Shown here piece by piece: positions 24,800 through 33,093 of a stretch of DNA of 64,000 bases. Origin of the DNA: Streptomyces griseoaurantiacus (lineage in GTDB: Bacteria; Actinomycetota; Actinomycetes; Streptomycetales; Streptomycetaceae); NCBI GenBank assembly GCA_014656015.1, contig BNBP01000010.1, forward strand, positions 62,001 to 126,000. The letters are read 5' to 3'. Under the pieces are notes generated by a model. The model did no database searches. It was not told the origin of the DNA and worked only from the letters and a program-made list of their open reading frames with translations. Made by a program: the position numbers and the translations under genes. Each line of letters begins with the position of its first letter. Position 1 is the stretch's first letter.

Positions 24800-25942
24800 C
24801 TACAGCAGGGCCCTCAGACGCTCCGCCAGCAGGTCCCAGCGCCACTTCTCCTCGACCCACCGGCGGCCCCGTTCGCCCATGCGGCGCCGCAGTTCCTCGT
24901 CGGCGAGGAGCGCGTTGATCCGCTCCGCCGCCTCCGCCGGGGCGCCGCCCCGCACCACCCAGCCCGTCTCGCCGTCGAGCACGGCGTCGGGGGCCCCGCC
25001 GGAGTCCCCGGCGAGGACGGGCAGGCCCGTCGCGGAGGCCTCCAGGTAGACGATGCCGAGGCCCTCCACGTCCAGTCCGCCGCGCCGGGTCCTGCACGGC
25101 ATGGCGAAGACGTCGCCGGCGCCGTAGTGCGCGGGCAGTTCCTCCCAGGGCACGGAGCCGGTGAAGCGCACGGAGCCGGCGACGCCCGTCTCGCGCGCGA
25201 GGCGGCGCAGGTCCCGTTCGTAGGGGCCGCCACCCACGATCAGCAGCACCGCGTCCGGGTGGGCGGCGAGAACGCGGGGCAGGGCGAGGATCAGCGTGTC
25301 CTGCCCCTTGCGCGGCACCAGCCGGGAGACGCACACCACCACGGGCCGGTCGCTCAGCCCCAGCCGGGCCCGGACCTCGGCGCCGCCGGAGCCGGGGTGG
25401 AAGGTCTTCTCGTCGACGCCGGGCGGCAGTTGTGTCATCCGCTCCGCGGCGGCAGGGGTGAGCGCGGGGGCGATGCGGGAGCGGGTGTACTCGCCGAGGT
25501 AGGTGACCGTGTCCACCGAGTCGCCGATGCGGCGCAGCAGTTGCCGGGAGGCGGGGAGCCTGGCCCAGCCCGCCTCGTGACCGTGCGTGGTGGCCACCAG
25601 ACGCTCCGCCCCGGCGCGGCGCAGCGCGGGCGCCATCAGGCCGAGCGGTGCCGCCGCCCCGAACCACACCGAGGTGCAGCCGTGTTCGCGGAGCAGTCCG
25701 GCGGCCCGGCGGGTGACGGCGGGCGTCGGGAGCAGCATCGTCGTGCGGTCGCGCACGACGGTGAAGGGCTGCTCGGCGTCGAAGGCGGCCGTCGCCTCCG
25801 CCCCTTCCCGGCTCCGCTTCCAGGTGGAGGCGTAGACGACCAGCCGTTCGGGGTCGAGCCGCAGCGCCATGTTGTGCAGGAAGGCCTGGATGCCGCCGGG
25901 CCGGGGCGGGAAGTCGTTGGTGACGATCAGGGTCTTGTGCAT
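24800..25942 (-). CDS. pimB: GT4 mannosyltransferase (PimB-like)
   Basis: This 380-residue GT-B glycosyltransferase resembles mycobacterial PimB', which adds the second mannose to phosphatidylinositol mannoside using GDP-mannose. Motifs: LIVTNDFPPRPGGIQAFLHN at the N-terminus, VATTHGHEAGWARLP, QLPPGVDEKTFHPG, VVVCVSRLVPRKGQDTLI, LLIVGGGPYERDL, and the donor-binding E-x7-E segment in GLDVEGLGIVYLEASATGLP. There is no signal or membrane segment. It is divergent from another mannosyltransferase-like gene at 26093, which supports a shared lipoglycan role. Confidence 0.85.
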   Translation of the reverse strand: MHKTLIVTNDFPPRPGGIQAFLHNMALRLDPERLVVYASTWKRSREGAEATAAFDAEQPFTVVRDRTTMLLPTPAVTRRAAGLLREHGCTSVWFGAAAPLGLMAPALRRAGAERLVATTHGHEAGWARLPASRQLLRRIGDSVDTVTYLGEYTRSRIAPALTPAAAERMTQLPPGVDEKTFHPGSGGAEVRARLGLSDRPVVVCVSRLVPRKGQDTLILALPRVLAAHPDAVLLIVGGGPYERDLRRLARETGVAGSVRFTGSVPWEELPAHYGAGDVFAMPCRTRRGGLDVEGLGIVYLEASATGLPVLAGDSGGAPDAVLDGETGWVVRGGAPAEAAERINALLADEELRRRMGERGRRWVEEKWRWDLLAERLRALL

Positions 25943-26092
25943 CGCCGACGACAGTACCGAACGGGCCGTGCGGGGCCCGCCGCCCGGTCGTTTTCCCGCG
26001 GCCCCCGGCCCTGCCTCACGGCCGCACCACCGCCCGCCGCGCGATCATGCCCCGGACGGCGGCGGTGACGGACGGACGGGGACGGTGTCTCG

Positions 26093-27397
26093 GTGGGCAT
26101 GGCGGGTACGCGGCGGATCACGGTGGCACTGTTCCTCGTCTGGGGTGCGAGCCGTTCCGCCCTGCTGCTGTGCCTGCTGAAGGTGTGGGTGTTCCCGGGC
26201 CCGGACGTCACCGGCGATGTGTCGGTGATCTACCGGGGCTGGTACGACGTGCTGCTGACCGGCGGCTTCCCGAGCGGCGACGTCTCCTGGCAGTACCCGC
26301 CCGGGGCCGCCCTCGCGGTCCTCTCGCCCGCGCTGCTGCCGTTCCTGTCGTACGCGCACGCCTTCTTCGCCCTCGCGCTCCTGGCCGACCTGGCGGTGCT
26401 GGCCCTGCTCCTGTACGCCGGGGCGCGGGACGGCGGCGGGGCGCGCGGGCCGTGGCTGTGGACGCTGGGGCTCGCGCTGCTGGGTCCGACGGTGTACGCC
26501 CGCTACGACGTGATGGTGACGGCGGTGGCGGTGGCCGCGCTGGTCGCGGGCGCCCGGCATCCGCGCGCGCTGGGGGTGCTGGCGGCGTGCGGGGCGCTGC
26601 TGAAGGTGTGGCCGGCGCTGCTGCTCGCGGGGGCGGTGCGGCGGCGGGCCTGGGGCGCGGCGGCGGTGACGGCGGGCGGGCTCGCCCTGGTGTGCGCACT
26701 GGCGATGCCGGGCGCGTTCTCGTTCCTGCGCGCCCAGGGCGGGCGGGGCACGGAGGTGGAGTCGCTCGGGGCGCTCGTCCTGCACGTGGCCCGGCACTTC
26801 GGGTGGCAGGGGGAGGTGCTGCTCCACTACGGCTCGGTGGAGTTCCTCGGGCCGTGGGTGGGGACGGTGAGCGCGGGGGCGCTGGGGCTGAGCGTGGCGG
26901 GCCTCGGCTGGCTGGTGGTGTGGCGGCTGGCAGCCCGGAGGTTCTCCCCGGCCACGCTCGCGGACGCGGGGTTCGTGGCGGTGCTGGTCTTCACGGTGAC
27001 GAGCCGGGTGATCAGCCCGCAGTACCTGGTGTGGCTGGTGGGGCTCGCGGCGGTCTGCCTGGGCCGGCGGGGCGCGCGGATGACGGTGCCGGCGCTGCTG
27101 GTGCTGCTGGCGTGCCCGGTGACGGTGCTGGAGTTCCCGGTGTACTTCGGGCACGTGGTGGCGAGTGACGGGCTGGGGGTCACCCTGCTGGTGGTGCGCA
27201 ACGGGCTGCTGGTGTGCGCGACGGTGGGCGCGGCCCGGAGGCTGTGGCGGGACACGGTGCCGGCCGACGAGCGGGTGCTCCCGCCCGCGCCGCGCTTCCC
27301 CGCCCTGCCCTCGAGGGACTCGACGGATTCGAGGGGCGCGACGGAATCGAGGGACTCGAGGGACTCCGTCGCCTCGTCCCCTTCGGGCGTCCGCTAG
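26093..27397 (+). CDS. GT87-like polyprenol-dependent membrane mannosyltransferase
   Basis: This 434-residue polytopic protein has about ten membrane helices. Signature sequences of the GT87 (DUF2029) group are a first-loop acidic region (DVTGDVSVIYRGWYDVLLTGG), WQYPPGAAL and YARYDVMVTAVAVAALVAGARHPR, given here in part, and VISPQYLVWLVGLAAV. These enzymes add mannose from polyprenyl phosphomannose outside the membrane. The start is GTG 26093, with ATG 26099 as alternative. The C-terminal tail carries Ser/Asp/Arg repeats (RDSTDSRGATESRDSRDS) from GAGGGACTCGA-type DNA repeats near 27310-27370. The neighbour is pimB. Confidence 0.82.
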   Translation: MGMAGTRRITVALFLVWGASRSALLLCLLKVWVFPGPDVTGDVSVIYRGWYDVLLTGGFPSGDVSWQYPPGAALAVLSPALLPFLSYAHAFFALALLADLAVLALLLYAGARDGGGARGPWLWTLGLALLGPTVYARYDVMVTAVAVAALVAGARHPRALGVLAACGALLKVWPALLLAGAVRRRAWGAAAVTAGGLALVCALAMPGAFSFLRAQGGRGTEVESLGALVLHVARHFGWQGEVLLHYGSVEFLGPWVGTVSAGALGLSVAGLGWLVVWRLAARRFSPATLADAGFVAVLVFTVTSRVISPQYLVWLVGLAAVCLGRRGARMTVPALLVLLACPVTVLEFPVYFGHVVASDGLGVTLLVVRNGLLVCATVGAARRLWRDTVPADERVLPPAPRFPALPSRDSTDSRGATESRDSRDSVASSPSGVR

Positions 27398-27425
27398 CCC
27401 GGTGGGGGGGGCGGGTACGGCAAAG

Positions 27426-27461
27426 GGGGCGGGAGCGAGGAACCGTCCTCGCGCCCGCCCC
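27426..27461. terminator. Hairpin between convergent genes
   Basis: Sixteen bases at 27426-27441 pair with 27446-27461 with one mismatch and a four-base loop. The mannosyltransferase gene and the glycosidase operon both end on it. Confidence 0.75.
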
Positions 27462-27480
27462 TCCCCCGCCGTGCCGGCCC

Positions 27481-29874
27481 CTACTCCGGCGCGATCTCGG
27501 CGTGCAGGCGGCGGGTGTGGTCCACCCTCCGCGGCTCGCCCGTCAGGTGGACCGTGGCCGTCAGGCGCGCGTCGGCCGAGGAGGCCGACAGGCGCAGCTC
27601 CAGCTCGCCCGGCTCGACGACCCGGTGTCCGTCCCGCCCCGTGAAGGAGGCCACGTCCGCCGGGACGAGGGCCGTCAGCCGCCGGGACTCGCCCGGTGCC
27701 AGCGGCACCCGCGCGTACCCGATCAGCCGCTGCACCGGCTGGACCACCGAGGCCACCGGGTCGTGCAGATAGAGCTGCACGACCTCGGTGCCCTCCCGGT
27801 CACCGGTGTTGCGCACGGTGAAGGAGAGCCGGAACTCCCCGTCCGTGCCGGTCTCCTCGTTCTCGACGGTGAGGTCGCTCCACGCGAAGTTCGTGTACGA
27901 CAGCCCGTGGCCGAAGGCGAAGGCCGGGCCGGGGTCGATCGCGGAGACCTCGCTGGCCTGGGCGAGCTTCGCGGCGAGGTAGGTGGAGGGCTGGACGCCC
28001 GGTCCGGCGGGGACGCTGACCGGGAGCCGGCCCGAGGGGTTGGTGCGGCCGCTGAGGACGCGGGCGATCGCGGCGGTGCCCTCCTCGCCGGGGAAGAAGG
28101 ACTGCACGAGGGCGTCGGCCTCCGTGGTGGCCCGGCCGAGCGCGTACGGGCGTCCCGCGAGCAGCGTCAGCACGAGCGGCGTGCCCACGTCGAGCAGCCG
28201 GTCGAGGAGGGCCTGCTGCACGCCCGGCAGAGCGAGCGATTCGGCGTCGCAGCCCTCGCCGCTGGTGCCGCGGCCGAACAGCCCGGCGCGGTCGCCGAGC
28301 GCGAGGACCACGACGTCGGCCTCGCGGGCGGCGCGCACGGCCGCGGTGAACCCGGAGGTGTCCTCGCCGTCGACGTCGGTGCCGCGCACGGTGACGATCT
28401 CGGCGTTCGGGAACTCCCGCACGAGCGCCTCGCGCAGCGTGGGCAGTTCGATGCCGACGGGGGTGTCGGGGTGGTGGACGCCGACGTGCGCCGGGAAGGA
28501 GTAGCAGCCGAGCACGGCGTTCGGCTGGTCGGCCTGGGGGCCGATCAGGGCGATCCGGCGGGGCGCGGACAGCGGCAGGACGCCGTTGTTGCCGAGCAGG
28601 ACGACGGCCCGGTCGGCGATCTCCGCGGCCAGCCGGTGGTTCTCGGAGGAGTCGAGGTCGACCGTGCCGCGCAGTGCCTCGGTGTCGTTGAGGGCGGCCC
28701 CGGCGAGGGCCGGCGGCACCGGGTCCCAGTCGGCGTCGAGCAGACCGAGTTCACCCTTCTGGGTGAGCACGCGGCGCAGGGCGCGGTCGAGGAGTTCCTC
28801 GGGGAACCTGCCCTCGGCGACGGCCGCGCGCAGCGGCTCGCCGAAGGTCTTGATGCTGGGCAGTTCGACGTCGACGCCGGCCCGCAGCGCGGTGCCCGCG
28901 GCCTCGGCCCAGTCGCCGACCGCGCCGTGCAGGGTCTTGAGGAAGGCGATGCCGAAGTAGTCGGCGACGACGGTGCCCGTGAAGCCCCAGGTGTCCCGCA
29001 GCAGGCCGGTGAGGAGTTCCTCGTCGGCCGCGGAGGGGATGCCGTCGATGTCGGTGTAGGCGGACATGACGGACCGTGCGCCGCCCTCGCGCAGGGCCAT
29101 CTCGAACGGCGGCAGCAGCACGTCGGCGCGCTCGCGCGGCCCGAGGGAGACGGGGGCGAGGTTGCGTCCGGCGCGGGAGGCCGAGTAGCCGACGAAGTGC
29201 TTGAGGGTGGCGACGATGCCCGCGGACTCCAGGCCCTGGACGTAGGCGGTGGCCACGGTGCCCACGAGGTAGGGGTCCTCGCCGATGGTCTCCTCCACGC
29301 GGCCCCAGCGGGCGTCGCGCACCACGTCGAGGACGGGGGCGAGGCCCTGGTGGATGCCGACGGAGGCCATGTCGCGGCCGATGGCGGCGGCCATCTCCCG
29401 GATCAGACCCGGGTCGAAGGTGGCGCCCCAGGACAGCGGCACCGGGTAGGCGGTGGCCCGCCAGGCGGCGAAGCCGGCCAGGCACTCCTCGTGGGCGAGG
29501 GCGGGGATGCCGAAGCGGTTGGCGGCGGCGATGCGCTGCTGGGTGCGCAGCAGGGAGAGCGCGCCGAGCGCCGGGTCGACGGGGGCGGTGCCGAAGGGGC
29601 GGGTGAGCTGCCCGAGACCCGAGGGGAGCAGCGCGTCGAGGTCGACGGCCTCCTCCATGTCGTGCTGGTGCGGGGCGACTTCACCTCCCTCGTTGGAGGC
29701 ACCGACCCAGACGCCCACGAGCTGGGCGATCTTCTCCTCGACGGTCATGGCCTCGATCAGGGCGGTGACCCGGGTGTCGAGATCCTGACCGCTGTCCTGC
29801 CAGACCGGCGGGGTGGGGGTGGTGGGAGTGGTCGGGGTGACGGGGGTTGTCTCAACAGCCACGTTGGCGGTCAC
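27481..29874 (-). CDS. Intracellular GH3 beta-glycosidase (beta-xylosidase/beta-glucosidase)
   Basis: This 797-residue glycoside hydrolase family 3 enzyme has no signal peptide. The N-terminal barrel shows GIPALAHEECLAGFAA, DVVRDARWGRVEETIGEDPYL, TLKHFVGYSASRAGRN, VMSAYTDIDGIPSAA, and the nucleophile Asp in TVVADYFGIAF. The second domain has VVLLGNNGVLPL and VVVLALGDRAGLFGRGTSGE. A fibronectin III-like domain ends the protein (AFGHGLSYTNF; GTEVVQLYLHDP). The start GTG 29874 overlaps the upstream permease stop by four bases. Being last in a sugar ABC operon and cytoplasmic, it should hydrolyse the imported oligosaccharide. The CGAA-N-TTCG operators favour xylobiose (Bxl-like), but cello-oligosaccharides cannot be excluded. 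Confidence 0.9.
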   Translation of the reverse strand: MTANVAVETTPVTPTTPTTPTPPVWQDSGQDLDTRVTALIEAMTVEEKIAQLVGVWVGASNEGGEVAPHQHDMEEAVDLDALLPSGLGQLTRPFGTAPVDPALGALSLLRTQQRIAAANRFGIPALAHEECLAGFAAWRATAYPVPLSWGATFDPGLIREMAAAIGRDMASVGIHQGLAPVLDVVRDARWGRVEETIGEDPYLVGTVATAYVQGLESAGIVATLKHFVGYSASRAGRNLAPVSLGPRERADVLLPPFEMALREGGARSVMSAYTDIDGIPSAADEELLTGLLRDTWGFTGTVVADYFGIAFLKTLHGAVGDWAEAAGTALRAGVDVELPSIKTFGEPLRAAVAEGRFPEELLDRALRRVLTQKGELGLLDADWDPVPPALAGAALNDTEALRGTVDLDSSENHRLAAEIADRAVVLLGNNGVLPLSAPRRIALIGPQADQPNAVLGCYSFPAHVGVHHPDTPVGIELPTLREALVREFPNAEIVTVRGTDVDGEDTSGFTAAVRAAREADVVVLALGDRAGLFGRGTSGEGCDAESLALPGVQQALLDRLLDVGTPLVLTLLAGRPYALGRATTEADALVQSFFPGEEGTAAIARVLSGRTNPSGRLPVSVPAGPGVQPSTYLAAKLAQASEVSAIDPGPAFAFGHGLSYTNFAWSDLTVENEETGTDGEFRLSFTVRNTGDREGTEVVQLYLHDPVASVVQPVQRLIGYARVPLAPGESRRLTALVPADVASFTGRDGHRVVEPGELELRLSASSADARLTATVHLTGEPRRVDHTRRLHAEIAPE

Positions 29875-30689
29875 TTTCCTCCGACGCCCATGAGGCCCTG
29901 GACGAGGGCCCGGCGGGCGAACAGGTAGACGAGCAGGATCGGCACCATGGACATGAACACCGCGGCGAGCGTGCCGGGGACGTTGATGCCGTGCTCGGTT
30001 TGGAAGTTGTACAGACCCAGGGTGATGACCTTGGTGGAGTCGGACTGGGTCAGTACGAGGGGGAACAGGAAGCCGTTCCAGGCCTGCAGCGCGGAGAACA
30101 CCACGATGGTGGAGATGCCACCCTTGGACAGGGGGAGCACCAGTTGCAGGAACATCCGGCGCGGCGAGGCGCCGTCCACGGCCATGGCCTCGAAGAGTTC
30201 GTGCCCGATGTCGCGCATCGCACCGCTGAGGATCAGCGTGGAGATGGGCAGGCAGAACGCGGCGGTGGGCAGGATGACACCGATCAGGTTGTCGTACAGC
30301 CCGGCCTCGCTGATCAGGTAGAACATCGGCACGATCACCGCCTGGGCGGGGATGGCGAGGCCCAGCAGGAACAGCCGGAAGACCCCCGAGGCGACGCGCG
30401 ACCGGCTGCGGACGACGGCGTACGCGAGCGGCGGCACCAGCACGACGACGATGCCGACCACGGCCACGGTGACGATCAGCGTGTTGACGAAGAACTGTCC
30501 GAAGCCCTCGTCGAAGGCGCCCGAGTAGTTCTCGAAGGTGAAGTGCTCCGGCCAGGAGAGCGGGCTGCCCTTGGCGTAGTCGCCCTTGCTCTGCACGGTC
30601 GCGGACAGCATGACGTACAGCGGCAGGGCGACGATGATCAGCCAGGCGACGGCGGCCACGCCGGCCAGGTAGTTGGGGCGTCGCCTCAT
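29871..30689 (-). CDS. Sugar ABC transporter permease (MalG type)
   Basis: This 272-residue inner-membrane permease has six helices. The EAA loop that contacts the ATPase is seen at ELFEAMAVDGASPRRMFLQLVLPL. The start ATG 30689 overlaps the stop of the MalF-type gene (ATGA). No ATPase is encoded in the operon. Streptomyces CUT1 systems commonly share the multitasking ATPase MsiK, so that is the likely partner. Confidence 0.92.
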   Translation of the reverse strand: MRRRPNYLAGVAAVAWLIIVALPLYVMLSATVQSKGDYAKGSPLSWPEHFTFENYSGAFDEGFGQFFVNTLIVTVAVVGIVVVLVPPLAYAVVRSRSRVASGVFRLFLLGLAIPAQAVIVPMFYLISEAGLYDNLIGVILPTAAFCLPISTLILSGAMRDIGHELFEAMAVDGASPRRMFLQLVLPLSKGGISTIVVFSALQAWNGFLFPLVLTQSDSTKVITLGLYNFQTEHGINVPGTLAAVFMSMVPILLVYLFARRALVQGLMGVGGK

Positions 30690-31642
30690 GACACACCCTC
30701 CATGGTGGAGCGCATCTTGTCGTAGCCGGAGAGGCGCACGACGATCAGCGAGATGATCGTGGCCGCGACGACCAGGAGGAGCGCGATGACGGCGCCCGCA
30801 CCGAAGTCGAAGCTCTTGAAGGCCTTTTGGTACATGTAGTAGGCACTGATGGTGGTGTCGGTGCCGGGTCCGCCCTGGGTCAGGATGAGGACGGTCTCGA
30901 AGGTGGTGAGGCCGCCGACGACCATGAGGATCATCGAGGTGATGATCGAGTTGCGCAGCTGGGGCAGCGTGATGTGGAAGAACTGCCGCACCCGGCCGGC
31001 GCCGTCGATCTCGGCGGCCTGGTAGAGCACCTGCGGGATGGCCCGTGCGGCGCCCTGGTAGATCAGGCTGTGCAGCGGGGTGAACTGCCAGGTGCTGACG
31101 AAGGCGAGGACACCGATGGCGGTGGTCTGCTTGCCGAACAGGTTGCCGTCGCCGAACAGCCAGGTCGCCTCGGAGGGGATGCCGAAGTTCGGGTCGAGCA
31201 GCGCCCGCCACAGCACCGAGACGGCGGTGGAGGACAGCAGCAGCGGCACGAAGTAGACGGCGGAGATCACGGCGCGGTTGCGCTGCGTGCCGGCCGCCCA
31301 GACGCCGATCAAAATGCTGAGCGGGGTCTGCAGGACCACGCCGAGCACGGTGAGCAGCAGGGTCAGCCAGATGCTCTTGATCATGACCGGGTCGTCGAAG
31401 ACCCGGTTCCAGTTGTCGAGGCCGACCCACTCGGGGTCGCCGATGCCGCCCCAGCTCATGAAGGACAGGGCCGCCACGGCGAGCAGCGGGAGGATGGCGA
31501 AGAGGACGAAGAAGATCGTGGCGGGGACCGCCCAGGCGAAGCCCGGGCGGCCCACGTCCGCGCTCTGCGCGCCCCGGGCCCGGCCGCTCTTGCGGCCGGA
31601 GCTCTTCACGGGGGCGGCTGCGCGTGTCAGCTGTGTCGTCAT
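30686..31642 (-). CDS. Sugar ABC transporter permease (MalF type)
   Basis: This 318-residue permease has a basic N-terminal tail and six membrane helices (AVPATIFFVLFAILPLLAVAA is the first). The EAA loop is QVLYQAAEIDGAGRVRQFFHITLP. It pairs with the MalG-type protein to form the channel. The start is ATG 31642, seven bp after the stop of the binding-protein gene, with GGTGTG-type spacing. It is part of the four-gene uptake and hydrolysis operon. Confidence 0.92.
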   Translation of the reverse strand: MTTQLTRAAAPVKSSGRKSGRARGAQSADVGRPGFAWAVPATIFFVLFAILPLLAVAALSFMSWGGIGDPEWVGLDNWNRVFDDPVMIKSIWLTLLLTVLGVVLQTPLSILIGVWAAGTQRNRAVISAVYFVPLLLSSTAVSVLWRALLDPNFGIPSEATWLFGDGNLFGKQTTAIGVLAFVSTWQFTPLHSLIYQGAARAIPQVLYQAAEIDGAGRVRQFFHITLPQLRNSIITSMILMVVGGLTTFETVLILTQGGPGTDTTISAYYMYQKAFKSFDFGAGAVIALLLVVAATIISLIVVRLSGYDKMRSTMEGVS

Positions 31643-31649
31643 GGTGTGC

Positions 31650-32951
31650 TCAGGCGGTCGGCAGGGCCTGCATGGCCTTGATGAATCCGTCGACGTCCAG
31701 CGATCCGTTGAAGAACTGCTGCACGGCCTGGTGCATCTGCTCGCTCGCCGACTGCGGGTACGCCTGGTCCCACGAGAGCTGGAAGGACGGGGCCTTCTTC
31801 ACCAGGTCGAACTGGTAGCGCGCGTACTTCGGGTCGGCCGCGGTGTCGAGGAACTTCTCGGTGTTCGTCGTCGTCGGCAGGTTGCCGATGGCGAGCTGCT
31901 GCTTGATGAACTTGTCGGAGTACATCAGCTTGAGGAACTTGGCGACGGCCTCGGGATGCTTGGTCTTCTTCATCACCGAGTAGTAGTTGTTCGTGTTGCC
32001 GACGACGTTCGCCGGGTCGCCCTTGCCGCCGTCGATCGTCGGGAAGGAGTTGTACCCGAGGTCCTTCTCGGCGAACTCCTTGGCGTTCTCCTGCTGCTGG
32101 GAGTAGTACCAGGAGCCCATCAGCTCGTAGCCGGCCTTGCCGCGCGCGACCAGCGCGGGCGAACCGCCGTCGGTGTACTTCACCGAGTCGTAGTTGGTGC
32201 CGAAGGCGCCGGTGTCGACGAGCTCCTTGAGCTTGTTGAGGGCCTTCTTGCTGTCCTCGCTCGCCCAGGCGTCCTTGTCGCCGCCGACGGCCTTCTCCAG
32301 CAGGTCGGGGCCGGCGATGCGGTCGTAGAGGTACTCGAACCACATCAGGGTCGGCCACTGGTCACCGCCGCCGAGGGCGATCGGGGTGACGCCCGACTTC
32401 TTCAGCTTCTTGACCGAGTCGATCAGCTCGTCCCAGGTCTTGGGGGCCTTCGTGCCGGCGTCCTTCAGTACCTTGTCGTTGCTGAAGAGCAGCACGGGCT
32501 GGGTGCCGCGCATCGGGACGCCGTAGGACTTGCCGTCGACCTGCGCGGCGTTGAAGACGCTCGGCAGGAAGGCCGACTTCAGCTTGGGGTCGTCCTTGAT
32601 GAAGTCGTCCAGCGGCATCAGCAGGCCGGCCTTGACGAAGGGCTGGATGCTGCCGGCGCCCCAGTTGTAGAAGACGTCGGGGGCCTGCGGGGTGTTGATG
32701 ATGGTCTGGAGCTTCTGCTGGTACGTCGCACCGGGGATGGTGTCGAGGACCGCCTTGACCTTGGAGGTCTTGTTGAATTCGGCGACGACCGCCTTCTCCA
32801 CCTTGTTGGTGGCGTCCCCGTAGACCAGTACGTGGATCTTCCCGTCACTGGAACCCGAACCGCCGTCGTCCCCGCACGCGGAGAGTGAAAGCGCCATGCC
32901 CAAGGTCACACCGCCGACGAGCATGCGGGAGAACCGAGTACGTGTCCGCAT
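31650..32951 (-). CDS. Sugar ABC transporter substrate-binding lipoprotein
   Basis: This 433-residue lipoprotein has the signal RFSRMLVGGVTLGMALSLSACG; the lipobox LSAC places the acylated Cys at about residue 24. The mature part is a CUT1 family 1 solute-binding protein (VLVYGDATNKVEKAVVAEFN, PDVFYNWGAGSIQPFVKAGL, GKSYGVPMRGTQPVLLFSND, GYELMGSWYY). The start is ATG 32951, with AGGGGTGG upstream; the frame to 33035 runs over the operators and is rejected. It is the first gene of the operon, and its upstream region holds two CGAA-N-TTCG sites. Confidence 0.93.
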   Translation of the reverse strand: MRTRTRFSRMLVGGVTLGMALSLSACGDDGGSGSSDGKIHVLVYGDATNKVEKAVVAEFNKTSKVKAVLDTIPGATYQQKLQTIINTPQAPDVFYNWGAGSIQPFVKAGLLMPLDDFIKDDPKLKSAFLPSVFNAAQVDGKSYGVPMRGTQPVLLFSNDKVLKDAGTKAPKTWDELIDSVKKLKKSGVTPIALGGGDQWPTLMWFEYLYDRIAGPDLLEKAVGGDKDAWASEDSKKALNKLKELVDTGAFGTNYDSVKYTDGGSPALVARGKAGYELMGSWYYSQQQENAKEFAEKDLGYNSFPTIDGGKGDPANVVGNTNNYYSVMKKTKHPEAVAKFLKLMYSDKFIKQQLAIGNLPTTTNTEKFLDTAADPKYARYQFDLVKKAPSFQLSWDQAYPQSASEQMHQAVQQFFNGSLDVDGFIKAMQALPTA

Positions 32952-32965
32952 CACCCACCCCTTTT

Positions 32966-32976
32966 CGAAAGTTTCG
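32966..32976. promoter_or_regulatory. LacI-family operator 1 (CGAAAGTTTCG)
   Basis: This is a perfect 5+1+5 dyad, CGAAA-G-TTTCG, 15 bp before the binding-protein start. It has the CGAA-N(3)-TTCG form of sites bound by LacI-type sugar repressors of Streptomyces, such as BxlR. It lies between the divergent operon and the LacI gene. Confidence 0.75.
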
Positions 32977-32986
32977 ATTGAGCTAC

Positions 32987-32995
32987 CGAAATTCG
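32987..32995. promoter_or_regulatory. LacI-family operator 2 (CGAAATTCG)
   Basis: This exact CGAA-N-TTCG palindrome is centred 20 bp from operator 1, two helical turns, so that both sites face the same side of the DNA. Co-operative binding of the regulator at 33094 is likely. Confidence 0.75.
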
Positions 32996-33093
32996 CTGTT
33001 GCCGGGACATTAGGCGAGTGTTTCCGCGCGGTCAACGGGGGTGTGCGGCCGCGACCGAACCGTTACCGGCCCCGTTGCCTTATGCTGCTGCCC

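Noticed and set aside
27481..30696. A single - strand ORF of 1071 codons covering the GH3 gene and more
   Set aside because: Its N-terminal 270 codons are antisense-frame shadow of the MalG-type permease. The real GH3 start is GTG 29874 at a four-base overlap.
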